Source: Tritrichomonas foetus
Taxonomy: Eukaryota > Parabasalia > Tritrichomonadida > Tritrichomonadidae
NCBI GenBank assembly: GCA_001839685.1
Contig: MLAK01000643.1
Span: 1 to 64,000 of the forward strand
Length of the DNA stretch: 64,000 nt
Direction: 5' to 3'
Shown: positions 28,574 to 38,892 of the stretch, piece by piece
How positions within the stretch are numbered: the stretch's first letter is position 1
How the letters are laid out: every line of letters begins with the position of its first letter
Translations under genes and position numbers: made by a program
The notes under the pieces: generated by a model
What the model saw: only the letters and a program-made list of their open reading frames with translations
Database searches by the model: none
What the model was told of the DNA's origin: nothing

Positions 28574-31273
28574 ATGAAGAAAAGATTAGGAAGTTTTCGA
28601 ATCAGAAACATGGATCCTCTTGATGAAGATGGTCCTCACTTTGAAAATGTTCATGCAAGGAGAATTCAAATTACAATGCAACTAGTTAATAAGTATCCTC
28701 AATATATTCGCGATATATCTGATTTCCAGTTTGATAAAAGAATTGGAAAAGGTGGGTATGGTGAAGTTTGGCTTGCAAATGATTTAAGAACAGGTAAAAT
28801 GGTTGCAATAAAAGAATTATATACAAAAACTTTATTTGGAAAGCATTTATCTAGTTTTGTACGTGAAATACATACAATGATCAATCTTCAATTACCTTTT
28901 GTTGTTCCTTTTGTTGGCTATACAATCGAACCACCATATTCAATAATTACCGAATATATGCCGAATGGAAGTTTATTTTATTATATTAATAAAAGTAAAA
29001 GAAAGTTCCAATTGTCAGGAACACATAGTACAATAATAGCTTTATGTGTGGCCGGTGGAATGCATATTTGCCATTCTAGGCATATCATTCATCGAGATCT
29101 AAAATCAGCCAATATCTTTCTCGATGCCAATCGTTTTCCTGTAATTGCTGATTTTGGTGTAGCTCGTTACTTTAAAGATGATAACAAAGATAAAAGTGAA
29201 AATCAGAAAGGTGGGCGACAAAATATAATTATTGATAGCAACAAAACAAGGAAAATGACACCAAGATGTGGAACTTATACTCATATGGCACCAGAAATAA
29301 TGACAGGTGATGATTATGGATTAAAATGTGATGTTTATTCTTATGGAATGATTCTATATGAAATGGTTGATGGACGAAATCCTTTTGGAAAAATCGTTGG
29401 AAAGGACCTTTTAAATCATGTGTCAAAAGAAAATTTAAGACCGAAAATTCGAAGTAAAAGAATATCTACTTCATTACGTGATCTCATAGAAAATTGCTGG
29501 TCATCCAATATAAAGAAAAGACCAACGTTTCTAGAAATATTCCATGATTTTCAAAGTGGTAAAATATCATTTCCTGATACTGATGTGAAAGCAGTATCTG
29601 ATTTTGCTGAAAAGATTTATGACACTATTATCGATCCTTCGTCTATTATTGTTGATGATCCTAAAATTTCTGTAGATTATCAATCTATTTTAATTCGAAT
29701 GCAGGGAAAAATAAAAAAGATATTAGAATCAGAAGAGGAAGAAGAAGAAGAATATGAAAAATGCAACGATGATAAAGATGGTCAATATTCTAATAGTTTT
29801 GAATCGATTGAACAAGATAGTAAATTTACAGAAAAATTTGGGAATAAAACTCTTATCGATATTCTGAATAACCCAAAAGATGAGAATTTTTGTTTATTAC
29901 TCGATTTTTTATCTGTTAATATTGATGAGACCCAATATGTCTCATTGTATCAACAGTTATCTCAATATTTTAGATGCGAAACTGATCCAATTGTTTTAAA
30001 AGCAATTATACAAACATATAGAAAAATTGGAAAAAGAAATCATAAATTTTATTTATTTCTTCAACAATATCATTTTAGTACTATATTACCTCTTTCAAAC
30101 GAATTAAGAGTCGAAACATTCTATTTTCTAGGTGATATTTTTTGTTACACTCCATCTACTATTAGTGGTGGAGTTAAACGTTCAATTGCTTCTTTAATAA
30201 TGAACACACCAGAATATGCTCTTCAGCTTTTTTCTTTATATGCATCTAAGTTCAAACAAATATATGATCCATTTCCAACACTAGATATCCTCATAACTTA
30301 TGCAAGAGCATTTTTAAATAATGATACTGGTGCTAAGTTTATAGATATTTTGTATTATTTAGTGATCAATAATACGGATTATCGGATTCAAAGAATTCAA
30401 AAGGTCCGACATGTATTATGGGCATTTTGTAAATCGAAAAGCATTTCTACTACAAAGACAGCAACTAATGCAATCATTGCATTATTTCATTTATTTGATA
30501 AATCTATAATTCTACCTTTTGATGTATTATGCAGGAATCTAACAAATAGAAAATTGGTTGATTGTTCATTATCATTACTCTTGCTTTCCCAAAAATATCC
30601 TATCTCAAGGACACTTGCCCGGGTTTTAATTGATTGTTGTCAATCAAAAAAAGTTGCATTTTCTATCTTATTAAAATATGCATCACAAGAAGAAAAAACC
30701 GCTTTGATTGTATCCAAAAATACCAAATGGATGCTATCAAATCACATTTCTGCAATGAAGTTATTTATGATTTGTTTTTCATTCCAAAATGCCAGAATAG
30801 AGATTCTAAAATCACTGCTTTTTTATGATTTTTTGGCAAGACAAGCAAAGTATGGAGATAATGATGTTTTAATTGCTATTCCATCCTTATTAAAACGAAT
30901 TACATTAAATTCTATAATGATAAAACAATTAGAACAGCATTTATTTTTCCGGAATTATCATGATTCTATAATTCAAAGTGAAAATATTATGGTAAAAAAT
31001 GCAGCAAATACAATGCTGGATCATTTTGCCAAAACAATTTATAGTCCAGAATACTCCATTTTTATACCTTTTTTAATACAAAATTTGCAATTGAAAAATG
31101 AACTCACTACAGGCTCAATTGTTGTTATAACCACATTAAGTCGCTATCCAGAACTTGCCAGTATCTTTAAAAACTCTAATTTGATTACATATTTTCAATC
31201 ATTAAGGAATATTCCATCTTTGAAATCAAAAGCAGAGACCTTTATTCAGAATATTGAAAATCTTGATTTGTAA
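28574..31273 (+). CDS. TKL-like protein kinase with helical-repeat C-terminus
   Basis: 899 residues. Kinase domain at about 52-327: glycine loop GKGGYGEV (58-65), VAIK lysine 80, helix-C Glu 98, HRDLKSAN (173-180), DFG (193-195), APE (239-241), DVYSYG. All catalytic residues are intact, so it should phosphorylate Ser/Thr. GTYTHMAPE and CWSSNIKKRPTF put it with the tyrosine-kinase-like group, which is expanded in trichomonads. A roughly 30-residue polar insert sits in the activation segment (about 200-230). After an acidic stretch (SEEEEEEEYEK, about 384-395) the remaining 480 residues are helical and resemble HEAT/armadillo repeats. No membrane segment. Substrates unknown. Confidence 0.88.
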   Translation: MKKRLGSFRIRNMDPLDEDGPHFENVHARRIQITMQLVNKYPQYIRDISDFQFDKRIGKGGYGEVWLANDLRTGKMVAIKELYTKTLFGKHLSSFVREIHTMINLQLPFVVPFVGYTIEPPYSIITEYMPNGSLFYYINKSKRKFQLSGTHSTIIALCVAGGMHICHSRHIIHRDLKSANIFLDANRFPVIADFGVARYFKDDNKDKSENQKGGRQNIIIDSNKTRKMTPRCGTYTHMAPEIMTGDDYGLKCDVYSYGMILYEMVDGRNPFGKIVGKDLLNHVSKENLRPKIRSKRISTSLRDLIENCWSSNIKKRPTFLEIFHDFQSGKISFPDTDVKAVSDFAEKIYDTIIDPSSIIVDDPKISVDYQSILIRMQGKIKKILESEEEEEEEYEKCNDDKDGQYSNSFESIEQDSKFTEKFGNKTLIDILNNPKDENFCLLLDFLSVNIDETQYVSLYQQLSQYFRCETDPIVLKAIIQTYRKIGKRNHKFYLFLQQYHFSTILPLSNELRVETFYFLGDIFCYTPSTISGGVKRSIASLIMNTPEYALQLFSLYASKFKQIYDPFPTLDILITYARAFLNNDTGAKFIDILYYLVINNTDYRIQRIQKVRHVLWAFCKSKSISTTKTATNAIIALFHLFDKSIILPFDVLCRNLTNRKLVDCSLSLLLLSQKYPISRTLARVLIDCCQSKKVAFSILLKYASQEEKTALIVSKNTKWMLSNHISAMKLFMICFSFQNARIEILKSLLFYDFLARQAKYGDNDVLIAIPSLLKRITLNSIMIKQLEQHLFFRNYHDSIIQSENIMVKNAANTMLDHFAKTIYSPEYSIFIPFLIQNLQLKNELTTGSIVVITTLSRYPELASIFKNSNLITYFQSLRNIPSLKSKAETFIQNIENLDL

Positions 31274-31516
31274 TAAAACAAACTTGAAATGAATTGAAAT
31301 TTTTCTCACTATCATCATTTATTGGTTAATTCTTTATTTCACTTCTTTCATCTCAGATAAATCATCTATTTTGAAATTATTCAAATTGATTAGAACTCGC
31401 TTGACTTCACCAAGATTCGGTGAAATTTCATCGGGATCACAAAAAGTTGATTCAATATAAGAATATTAACTTTTCTTACCTGACCGATCAATTTTCTTTC
31501 AATTATTAAAATTTTG

Positions 31517-31822
31517 ATGTCAAGCGAGTTGAACGCAGTCCCACCCATCTACGGGTTCATCGCACAGCCAGTCACCGATCCAAAGACCGGACAAACAGTT
31601 TACGTCGCAGCAGGAGAACCCGTTTTAATGCCCACAGTAGCGCCCGATGGAACGCCAATTTTGGTCTATCAGAACCCGCCAGTGAATCCTCCTCCACTTC
31701 ATCAAAAGGGAAAGCCCGCAACAATCGTCGATGCTCTTAATAATATTGGAAATTCTGTAACTCAGGCAACAGGCGTAATTTCACGAGAATTCACCAAAGC
31801 TTTCAATGACCTCTTTAGTTAA
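31517..31822 (+). CDS. Small Pro/Val-rich hypothetical protein
   Basis: 101 residues from the first ATG (the frame opens one codon earlier at TTG). The front two thirds are rich in Pro, Val, Thr and Gly with phrases like VTDPKTGQTVYV and VAPDGTPILVYQ, suggesting a short repeated beta motif. The end (ATIVDALNNIGNSVTQATG) may be an amphipathic helix. GC content is clearly higher than in flanking DNA, which supports coding. No family recognised. Confidence 0.6.
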   Translation: MSSELNAVPPIYGFIAQPVTDPKTGQTVYVAAGEPVLMPTVAPDGTPILVYQNPPVNPPPLHQKGKPATIVDALNNIGNSVTQATGVISREFTKAFNDLFS

Positions 31823-32346
31823 ATATATATTTCAGACTGTACACTTTAAAATCCAATTCTAGATTTTATTAATTATATTATTATTAAAATTTCGATCACT
31901 TTTTTTTATTCTTTTTCTTTTTTTCACTTTTTAGTTTCTTTCACTTTTTAGCTTCTTTCCCGATTTTATTAAAAATGTTTATGAAAATATGCATCCTTGA
32001 ATGAAATTGTAATGCTTGGTTTTTGTTTTGCATTTTCACACAATAAATATTTAATCAGATAAAGTAAATAGCATCATCGAAATAGTGGTTTTCACTACTT
32101 CTTTGATTAATATTTTTTAATCACATTTCAATACTTTGTCAGAATGCGATTGTAAGTGTTGTTTCTGCAATGTTAAGCATTTTCTTCATATTAATTTCAT
32201 TCTTTACATATTCAATGACAATGGAATTGTATTACCTTATTCAATGGGCTCTTCGATTCATTCTATTATTTTGAAATTTACATAGGGGAATGAAAAAGAA
32301 TGTTAAAAAAAGAATGAAAATTACGCAAATACAAACAATTTTTATA
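31823..32346. other. Convergent intergenic region with a 17-bp tandem duplication
   Basis: No gene seen. At about 31923-31956 the unit TTCACTTTTTAGYTTCT occurs twice in a row with one difference. Confidence 0.5.
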
Positions 32347-34149
32347 CTAATAAACAGATTTTTGTGATAGAAGAAGATTAAAAATTGAGTTATCTTCACC
32401 ACCATACTCATTTTCTTTTTTCTTTATATAAGTTTTCAATATATCGTTTATAAATTTGGAAGCACCATCCACGTTTACGAGGATTTTCATCGCATTTGGA
32501 TTTGTTATGATTTCCTCCAGAATTGAAAGCGAAAAATAAAAAACGAGACCATGTTCAGGAATTTCAGATTCGACAATTAAAACAGGAACAACGTATTTTA
32601 CCACTCTACATAGCAAAATATCAACAGTGCAACAACTTATAAGAAATTTCTTAAATTCCACCATAAAAAGTGAACAATTTTTGAATTGAAGAAAAAGTCC
32701 AAGTACTGATTTAATCAATTCGTTATCGATTAGGTCACTACGAAGGTTAACAAAGTTGGCTAGAAAGCTAAGTGCTAAAGAATGATATAGGTGAATATGA
32801 TTTGTTGGTTCAATTAAAATTGATCTTGCTTGAATAGCAAAATCACAAAATTTTAATGGCTTCTTATCAACGTAAAGAGAGTTTAGTGCTTCCCAATAAA
32901 AATTTTGGATTGTGAATGGAAGTTTTGATGATACACTATTCAAGATAATCAGTGAATCGAAAATTTCATTTGTCTGAATTTGATCAGCGATATTAGGATT
33001 ATTTGCAATCACAGAAATAAGCGTGAAAATCGTAATAAGAGATTCTGAACTAAAAACATGACCATCTTGAGTATCAAAACTTTTTAATTGATCTGCTTTA
33101 AAAACAATATTATCATTATGAATATTATTATTGGAATTCCTGAACTGATGATCATTATCACATAAATTAATGGAATTAATATCAATACATTTATGATCAT
33201 TCTTCGAATTATTATCAAAATTATTCATATTGTTATTAAAATTATTATTAACAAGATTATTAATATTAATAGATTTTGAATTAATAAAGTCATCGAATCT
33301 CTTTGAATCTGAAATGATATCATTCGTGTTGAAGTTTTCCAAATTGGTGAAAAACAAAGACGTGCAATGATTAAGTGTTTCAATAATATAACCACTTATA
33401 ATTTCTTGAAAAACCCATTTTTGTGCTGGTATTAAAAAATCGAAGTCGCTCATAAAAAAAGAGTTTAATATGCTAAAAACACATGAATTTGAATCTCTTC
33501 GAAGTAGTATTTTGAGAAAAGCACAGTGCTTGCATGCATTCATGTTTCCTGTCATTAAAATCGATAACGTAATCGAACAAAGTCTTCCAATAAGGACAGG
33601 AGAGATTTTTTTGCAATTTTTGTTTTCATATTCATTGTTTTCACGTGTCAGATTATTTTTGGTAATAATTTTTTCATTTTTTTCTAGAATTTCTGGCTTT
33701 TCATTTTCTTGGAGTTGATTAAAATCATTTTTCGAATTTATTTTATCATTTTTCTCGCTCGTCTTTAATTGATCTATCGATTGTGAATTGTCTTTGTTTG
33801 TTCGAGAATTTCTGGCTTTATTGTATGACTTATTCGTTAGCATTTTTACTGCGAAATTGTAAAAACGAGCGGTGTTTAAAAGAGGAGGAATTAATGTATA
33901 ATTTCCCAATGATAGAATTTTGAAAGCATTTATCGTTGATATCGAACTGTCATTTCTGAAGGCGATTTCAAGGAGGCGGCTTATATTTTCGACGAAAAAC
34001 TTTGTGAGCGTTGGTGAATTAAAACGAAAGGTTCGAACGACTGTTGGTTCACTTAAAATGCTCTCAATATCAGGGTGCTCATTAGCAAGCAGCTTTTCCA
34101 TTGATGCGCTTGGAGAGCAATGAACAAAAGAGTTCGCGAAAAAAGACAT
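32347..34149 (-). CDS. SAPS-like helical repeat protein 2
   Basis: 600 residues from the ATG at 34149; the longer frame reaches upstream but the MSFFANSFVHC start suits the family better. Residues about 15-70 (MEKLLANEHPDIESILSEPT, then FNSPTLTKFFVENISRLLEI) match the beginning of SAPS domains, where a LLDxPxxTLEELLD.DDV phrase is followed by a helix with L..FL....LE.LL. SAPS proteins are regulatory subunits of Sit4/PP6-type phosphatases. An Asn/Asp/Lys-rich, probably disordered insert lies at about 120-170, and a second Asn-rich insert (NNNFNNNMNNFDNNS) at about 300-340. The C-terminus carries EYGGEDN, shared with the other copies. Regulatory subunit of a phosphatase is the working idea. Confidence 0.55.
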   Translation of the reverse strand: MSFFANSFVHCSPSASMEKLLANEHPDIESILSEPTVVRTFRFNSPTLTKFFVENISRLLEIAFRNDSSISTINAFKILSLGNYTLIPPLLNTARFYNFAVKMLTNKSYNKARNSRTNKDNSQSIDQLKTSEKNDKINSKNDFNQLQENEKPEILEKNEKIITKNNLTRENNEYENKNCKKISPVLIGRLCSITLSILMTGNMNACKHCAFLKILLRRDSNSCVFSILNSFFMSDFDFLIPAQKWVFQEIISGYIIETLNHCTSLFFTNLENFNTNDIISDSKRFDDFINSKSININNLVNNNFNNNMNNFDNNSKNDHKCIDINSINLCDNDHQFRNSNNNIHNDNIVFKADQLKSFDTQDGHVFSSESLITIFTLISVIANNPNIADQIQTNEIFDSLIILNSVSSKLPFTIQNFYWEALNSLYVDKKPLKFCDFAIQARSILIEPTNHIHLYHSLALSFLANFVNLRSDLIDNELIKSVLGLFLQFKNCSLFMVEFKKFLISCCTVDILLCRVVKYVVPVLIVESEIPEHGLVFYFSLSILEEIITNPNAMKILVNVDGASKFINDILKTYIKKKENEYGGEDNSIFNLLLSQKSVY

Positions 34150-34489
34150 ATCAAATATATTTTGGGAGTTTTTCAATTTATTCACAAAAATTTGAAGTAA
34201 ATAATAGAAAACTCTCAACTAACATTATCAAAAAAATCGAACGAAAATTTTTGACACGGTTTTCGATTTTCAATCGTCTTTCTTTTCAAATGGTTATTTA
34301 ATGTCTTCAATGAAATTACCATTGTAATGAAGAAATCGCTAAAAATCCAGAAAAAAACAAAATCCATTTTCGAAAATTGACTTTCCTTCAATTATTGATC
34401 GGATTTATTTTTTCTGGTCATATTTGTCCATTAAATGAATAATAAAAACCGCCAATCAAATTTTTGATGTAGTGTTTGTGAAGTTTATT

Positions 34490-34494
34490 TCATT
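34490..34494 (+). promoter_or_regulatory. Initiator-like TCATT
   Basis: TCAYW match with A at 34492, 7 bases before the ATG at 34499. A GGTCA motif lies about 75 bases further upstream (34416-34420). Confidence 0.35.
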
Positions 34495-34498
34495 GAAG

Positions 34499-34957
34499 AT
34501 GGAAGAAGATGCACAATACCAACGACAGACAAACTATCTTGATTTTGCAATATCTACATACAGAACCCTCTGGAGGCAACAAATTGAGTTAAAAAGGGAG
34601 ATTGATATGGAAATTGATCTACATGATTCACTCTCTAATGCTACATTTAATAATACCACTCTAGAATTAACTAATTTGTCATTTTCACGGATTCAAGAGT
34701 ATTTAAAAGATGGCTCTTTTTCCGATCAGATCAACGAATTGAAAAAGAAATATGAAAATATGAAAAGTTTATCATCACTTAACGCAACTAAAGCTGAAGT
34801 CAAAAAACAGCAAGTAGATGACTTAACAAAAGAAATACGTAATTTAGATAAGGAAATTAATTCTCTCCTTGATCAAATAATGTCTTTTGATGATGATGAT
34901 CTTCATAACCTTCGCGCCCAGAAGCAGCATATTGACCTCATTTTACAGAAAAAATGA
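34499..34957 (+). CDS. Small coiled-coil hypothetical protein
   Basis: 152 residues from the first ATG; an upstream GTG extends the open frame by 9 codons but is unlikely in a eukaryote. Nearly all helical, with heptads from about 75 to 150 (VDDLTKEIRNLDKEINSLLDQI). No recognised domain. Size and coiled coil would suit a subunit of a kinetochore, dynein-linked or intraflagellar complex, but nothing in the sequence selects one. Confidence 0.65.
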   Translation: MEEDAQYQRQTNYLDFAISTYRTLWRQQIELKREIDMEIDLHDSLSNATFNNTTLELTNLSFSRIQEYLKDGSFSDQINELKKKYENMKSLSSLNATKAEVKKQQVDDLTKEIRNLDKEINSLLDQIMSFDDDDLHNLRAQKQHIDLILQKK

Positions 34958-35423
34958 TTTGTTTTGAACACAAAATATTTTGATTTGTAAAATTTGTGAA
35001 TTATAAACATTTTTTTCATTGAATCGTTGATTCAAGATCATTTAATAATATTTAAGCGTAGATATAAATCATAAAAAATGTCTTGATTTTCAAAATATTG
35101 TTTCAGCTTCTTTCAGAGAATGATCAAAACTTTTGGCATGCTTGTTTTTGATACCAACAATTAATGAAAACCAACCAAACATTTACAGTAAACTAAGATA
35201 TAGATGACCACCATATATTCATATATAAAGTCTCATTATTAAGTAAATATTCACTTCAATTCAATAAAGAAGATAGCGAGAAACAAACAAAAATAGAATT
35301 TTGGAAGAATGGTCAAATATAAGGTGAAATAGAATGACACTTTTTTGGGAAAAGACAAGAATAATTAATAAGTTTAAATATATAATACAATCTATTCCAT
35401 AAATGCAACAAAATAAAAAAAAA
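34958..35423. other. Convergent intergenic region, no gene seen
   Basis: AT-rich spacer between two converging genes. Confidence 0.5.
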
Positions 35424-35846
35424 TTATTCTTCACCGCTGTCATTGTCTTCATAATCTTGGTGTTCTTCCTCTTCCTCCTCTTCAAGGTTTCCTTCAGATT
35501 CATCTTCGTCTTTTTCTTTGAGAATTCTACTTTTTTCAATTTCTATAAGATCGTTCATGTCACTCAAGCGTTTTTTGAGTTTCTCGTTATCTTCTTTATA
35601 TTTTTCGATATGCTGATTATCGTTTCTGAGCTCGTTTAATTCGAATTGGCTTTTTTTATAACTTTCTGTCAAGGAGTTGACCTTGTTTTGAAGTTCCAGA
35701 ATGCGTTGTTGGGCTTGACAATCGGAAGGATTAAAAAGATGAATTGGGAGCGGTGCCAAAACGCCTGGCTCTGTTTTGTCCTCGTCGAAACCTTCTTGAA
35801 ACAGGAATTCGTGAAATTCGTGCAATTCAGCTTCGCTGTAAAACAT
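35424..35846 (-). CDS. Small acidic coiled-coil protein, possible LisH-like start
   Basis: 140 residues from the first ATG (the frame extends to a TTG 12 codons upstream). Residues 3-20 (SEAELHEFHEFLFQEGFD) are reminiscent of a LisH-type helix followed by a loop and LPIHLFNPSD; the match is loose. About 45-110 is coiled coil. The last 25 residues are almost all Glu and Asp. An initiator-like TCATT lies 17 bases before the ATG. Function unknown. Confidence 0.6.
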   Translation of the reverse strand: MFYSEAELHEFHEFLFQEGFDEDKTEPGVLAPLPIHLFNPSDCQAQQRILELQNKVNSLTESYKKSQFELNELRNDNQHIEKYKEDNEKLKKRLSDMNDLIEIEKSRILKEKDEDESEGNLEEEEEEEHQDYEDNDSGEE

Positions 35847-36159
35847 GCAAATGTATAAAAAATGACACTTTTTCCAAGTCAAAATATTCAGCTCATCAAC
35901 ACAAATGCGTCATGTGCGAACGGTTTTATCGTGAATAGGTAAGGTCAAATGGAAGGTCAAATTAAAGAAAAGTGTTCACGCCAAAATTGGTTCCACTGCA
36001 TAAAGATTTATCAAGCTATTGCATTAAACTTAAATACTTAACTTGATATCATAAAAATAGAAAAATTCTAATAGGTGGAATGTTATACATAAAATAGATA
36101 AATATCGTGTTTATATCCTATTTTTAATTTAGTTAAAAAAGAATTAATTACTGATTTGT
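35847..36159. other. Intergenic with paired GGTCAAAT motifs
   Basis: No gene seen. AGGTCAAATGGAAGGTCAAA (35942-35961) holds two copies of AGGTCAAA 12 bases apart, about 100 bases upstream of the minus-strand gene start. Confidence 0.5.
35861..35865 (-). promoter_or_regulatory. Initiator-like TCATT
   Basis: TCAYW match on the minus strand, A at 35863, 17 bases before the ATG at 35846. Confidence 0.35.
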
Positions 36160-38892
36160 TCAATCTTCATCTGTTTCTTCTGTTTCTGTTGTTAAAGTTT
36201 CATCATTTTCGTTATCCTTTTGAGCAGTTATTGGTGCAGGATCTTCTTCTTCTGGCTCTTTTTCTTTCTGTGAAGTTGAAGAAGAAGAATCATCATCTGA
36301 TTTTTCTTCAGGTTGAATTGTTTCTTCTGGTTTAGCTGCTTCTTTTGATTCTGGCTCTTTTTCTTTCTCTTTCTCACTACAAACTACCTTTGCAGCGACT
36401 ACTCTAGCGACTGGAAGTCTGATTGGTCTACATGAAATGTAATTCAACCCAATTTTATGTAAAAAGTCAAATGAGTTTAATTCGCTTGCCTTGTCAAATG
36501 TAACAAGTCCTGTCTGTATTTCTGGATTAGCTTCTCTTGCTTTTTTGATGGCCAATTCTACAATTTTTCCAACACCGTCACAATCAAATGCCAAGAACGG
36601 CGATTCTTCAACAACTTGCTGTTCTTTATATTGACCCATGAATCCTTCATCTGCTTCCTCACGTCCATAGCCATATATACCTTCAGTTAAGCTGATTTGA
36701 TCGAATGATAGAAATTCAGCAGTCTTTGCAATTTTATCGGCAAGAATTGCTGCATTAGCAGTTCCTATTTCAGCACCAATCTTGAAAGTGACTGGACATT
36801 CTGTTTCTTTCTCACGAGCATAGTCTTGAAGTGCTTCATTATAAAGTTTTTGGAAAAGTGAAAATTCTTCAGGTGTTGTTATAAATGGAACCAATAATTC
36901 AGGTGTTACAACTTGTCCGCCGTTTTGTGCATTTGTAGCGCCATCAAAAAGAGCTCTTAAATGAGCTTTTAATAATTCTGGGAAAGCAAGAAGTAAACGA
37001 ATACCTCTATAACCCAATTTTGGATTTTCTTCTTGATATTTCATAACTTTTTCTAATAATTTCTGTTTGATTTCAATTGGTTTTAATTTAGGTGGTTTTG
37101 GTGCTGGTGGTTCTTCAGGATTTTGTTCACCTTCATTTTCACCATCACCATTTTCATTATTTTCTGTATTTTCAGCACCCTCTTCTTCTTTAGGTGGTTC
37201 TTCTTTTTGCTCTTCTTCTTCTTCAACTGCAATTCCATATTCAATTCTTGCTTTAATTTGTTCAATTTCTGCTATTAAATCATACACGTCTGGCAAGAAT
37301 TGACCGATTGACAAATCAGCGAGACGAATTACAGTTGTGGTTCCATTTAACGCCTCAAAGATAGGAGCAAGTTCAGCTGTTTGAAGTTCAATTAATTCGG
37401 CTGATGCTTTTTTGGATTCTTCTTCTGTGTCTGCCAAAATAATCCGACGAACGATCGGAATTCTTTCTTCAGTGAGAAACATTTTTTCTGTTCTGAGGAG
37501 TCCAACTCCATCAGCGCCGAGATTCTTCGATTTTGCAATTTCTTCAATAGTATCGGCATTAGCACGAATGTTGAGACCATGGTTAGGACCATTGGGTTGG
37601 TCTTTTCTTAAGCCTTCACTCAGTCGAATTTCATCCGCCCATGTTAAAAGTTGTTGTAACTCTTGTTCTTCTTCAAGATTGAGTTTTTGTGGTGGCTGTT
37701 GCTGTTGTTGTTGGAGTTGTTCTTTTTCTTCTTCAGTTAATTCAACTTCTTCAACGCAGACTGCTTCAACGTCTGGAACTTGAAGTGATTCAATTGCTTC
37801 TTCTTTTGTTAAGATTGTATCATTTGTCATGTCAACCAAAATTTTATATGCAGCATGAGTGTTTCGACGGGAAGATCTTGTTTGAAGTACCCAAAGTTCG
37901 TTATTTTCAACAGTGAAGTCAATTTTTTGAATATCTTTAAAATGTGTTTCAATTTTTCGCATCACATCACCGAATTTTTCATAAGCTTGTGCTGCCTGTG
38001 CTTCTAAAGCCTGGTATGGTTGTGGCTGCTTTGTTTTGTTGATTAAATCAAGTCCGCTCATTTGTGGGAGGTAGTTTCCAGATGGTGAACTATCTCCATT
38101 TGCTGGATTCCTAGAAAATGCAAGACCAGCACCGGAGCTTTCATTGAAGTTACCATAGACCATAACTTGTACGTTAACAGCAGTAAACATATCATCAGGA
38201 ATATTATTTGTTGTTCTGAATTCTTGAGCTTGTTCAGAATTCCAGGATTCAAAAACCGCCAAAATTGAAGCCTTTAATTGGTCGATTGGGTTTTGAGGGA
38301 AAGGTTCACCTGATTCTTGTTCCATCATTTCTTTGACTTGATTTTCGAATTTTTCGAGTTCTTCTGTTTCGCTGGTATCTCTGAAGGCACCATACAGTTC
38401 GTCGAATTTTTCTGGCGCGATTTTCATAACAGCGGTTCCGTATTCTCTCAAAAATTTGCGATAGGTGGCGTGAACGAATCTTGGATTTTCTGTTGATGTG
38501 CATAAAGCCGCGACTGTTTGGTCGCAATAGCCGATATTGAATAAAGTCAATAACATTCGTGGCATTGGCGTGGCTGGGCCTGGCCGACAGCTGACGATGA
38601 GGGGTTTTTCGGCATCCCCGAATTTCTTCTCGGTTTCTTCTTCGAGTTTGGCGATAGTTTGATTAACTTGATCCCAAATGCCGTCTGGAAGGGCTGGAGG
38701 ATCAGCTGCGAGATATTCTTTGCAAACTTTTGATGTGATTGTGAAGCCCTTTGGAACAGGGACACCTTCGATTAAAGATAATTCACCGAGATTTGCACCT
38801 TTTGCTCCAAGAAGATTTTTAACGTTTTCTTTCCCGAATTCCTTTTCTGCTTGTTTATATTCTGTGAATAAAAATACGTCGCGGGCTGTCAT
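36160..38892 (-). CDS. Pyruvate phosphate dikinase homologue lacking the phosphohistidine domain
   Basis: 910 residues. Clearly derived from PPDK. The ATP-grasp part is recognisable at 1-350: GAKGANLGEL, VPVPKGFTIT, VSCRPGPATPMP, VQVMVYG, AFSRNP and LWVLQTR. The PEP-binding barrel lies at about 410-833: GLNIRANAD, ADGVGLLRTEKMF, VIRLADL, NPKLGYRG, ISCRPIRLPVAR. The swivelling domain with the catalytic His (usual motif GGMTSHAAVVAR) is missing. In its place is a Gln/Glu-rich linker (about 385-412). The TNDLTQ loop reads FDQISLTEG and the active-site Cys motif CGEHGG reads VTFDKAS. An acidic insert (554-604) and an acidic 77-residue tail are added. It cannot run the PPDK reaction by the known mechanism. 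A regulatory or structural role, perhaps with an active paralogue, is inference. Confidence 0.9.
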   Translation of the reverse strand: MTARDVFLFTEYKQAEKEFGKENVKNLLGAKGANLGELSLIEGVPVPKGFTITSKVCKEYLAADPPALPDGIWDQVNQTIAKLEEETEKKFGDAEKPLIVSCRPGPATPMPRMLLTLFNIGYCDQTVAALCTSTENPRFVHATYRKFLREYGTAVMKIAPEKFDELYGAFRDTSETEELEKFENQVKEMMEQESGEPFPQNPIDQLKASILAVFESWNSEQAQEFRTTNNIPDDMFTAVNVQVMVYGNFNESSGAGLAFSRNPANGDSSPSGNYLPQMSGLDLINKTKQPQPYQALEAQAAQAYEKFGDVMRKIETHFKDIQKIDFTVENNELWVLQTRSSRRNTHAAYKILVDMTNDTILTKEEAIESLQVPDVEAVCVEEVELTEEEKEQLQQQQQQPPQKLNLEEEQELQQLLTWADEIRLSEGLRKDQPNGPNHGLNIRANADTIEEIAKSKNLGADGVGLLRTEKMFLTEERIPIVRRIILADTEEESKKASAELIELQTAELAPIFEALNGTTTVIRLADLSIGQFLPDVYDLIAEIEQIKARIEYGIAVEEEEEQKEEPPKEEEGAENTENNENGDGENEGEQNPEEPPAPKPPKLKPIEIKQKLLEKVMKYQEENPKLGYRGIRLLLAFPELLKAHLRALFDGATNAQNGGQVVTPELLVPFITTPEEFSLFQKLYNEALQDYAREKETECPVTFKIGAEIGTANAAILADKIAKTAEFLSFDQISLTEGIYGYGREEADEGFMGQYKEQQVVEESPFLAFDCDGVGKIVELAIKKAREANPEIQTGLVTFDKASELNSFDFLHKIGLNYISCRPIRLPVARVVAAKVVCSEKEKEKEPESKEAAKPEETIQPEEKSDDDSSSSTSQKEKEPEEEDPAPITAQKDNENDETLTTETEETDED

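Noticed and set aside
37067..37783. Open frames on the plus strand inside the PPDK homologue
   Set aside because: Shadows of the acidic and Gln-rich linkers; the minus-strand frame has clear homology.
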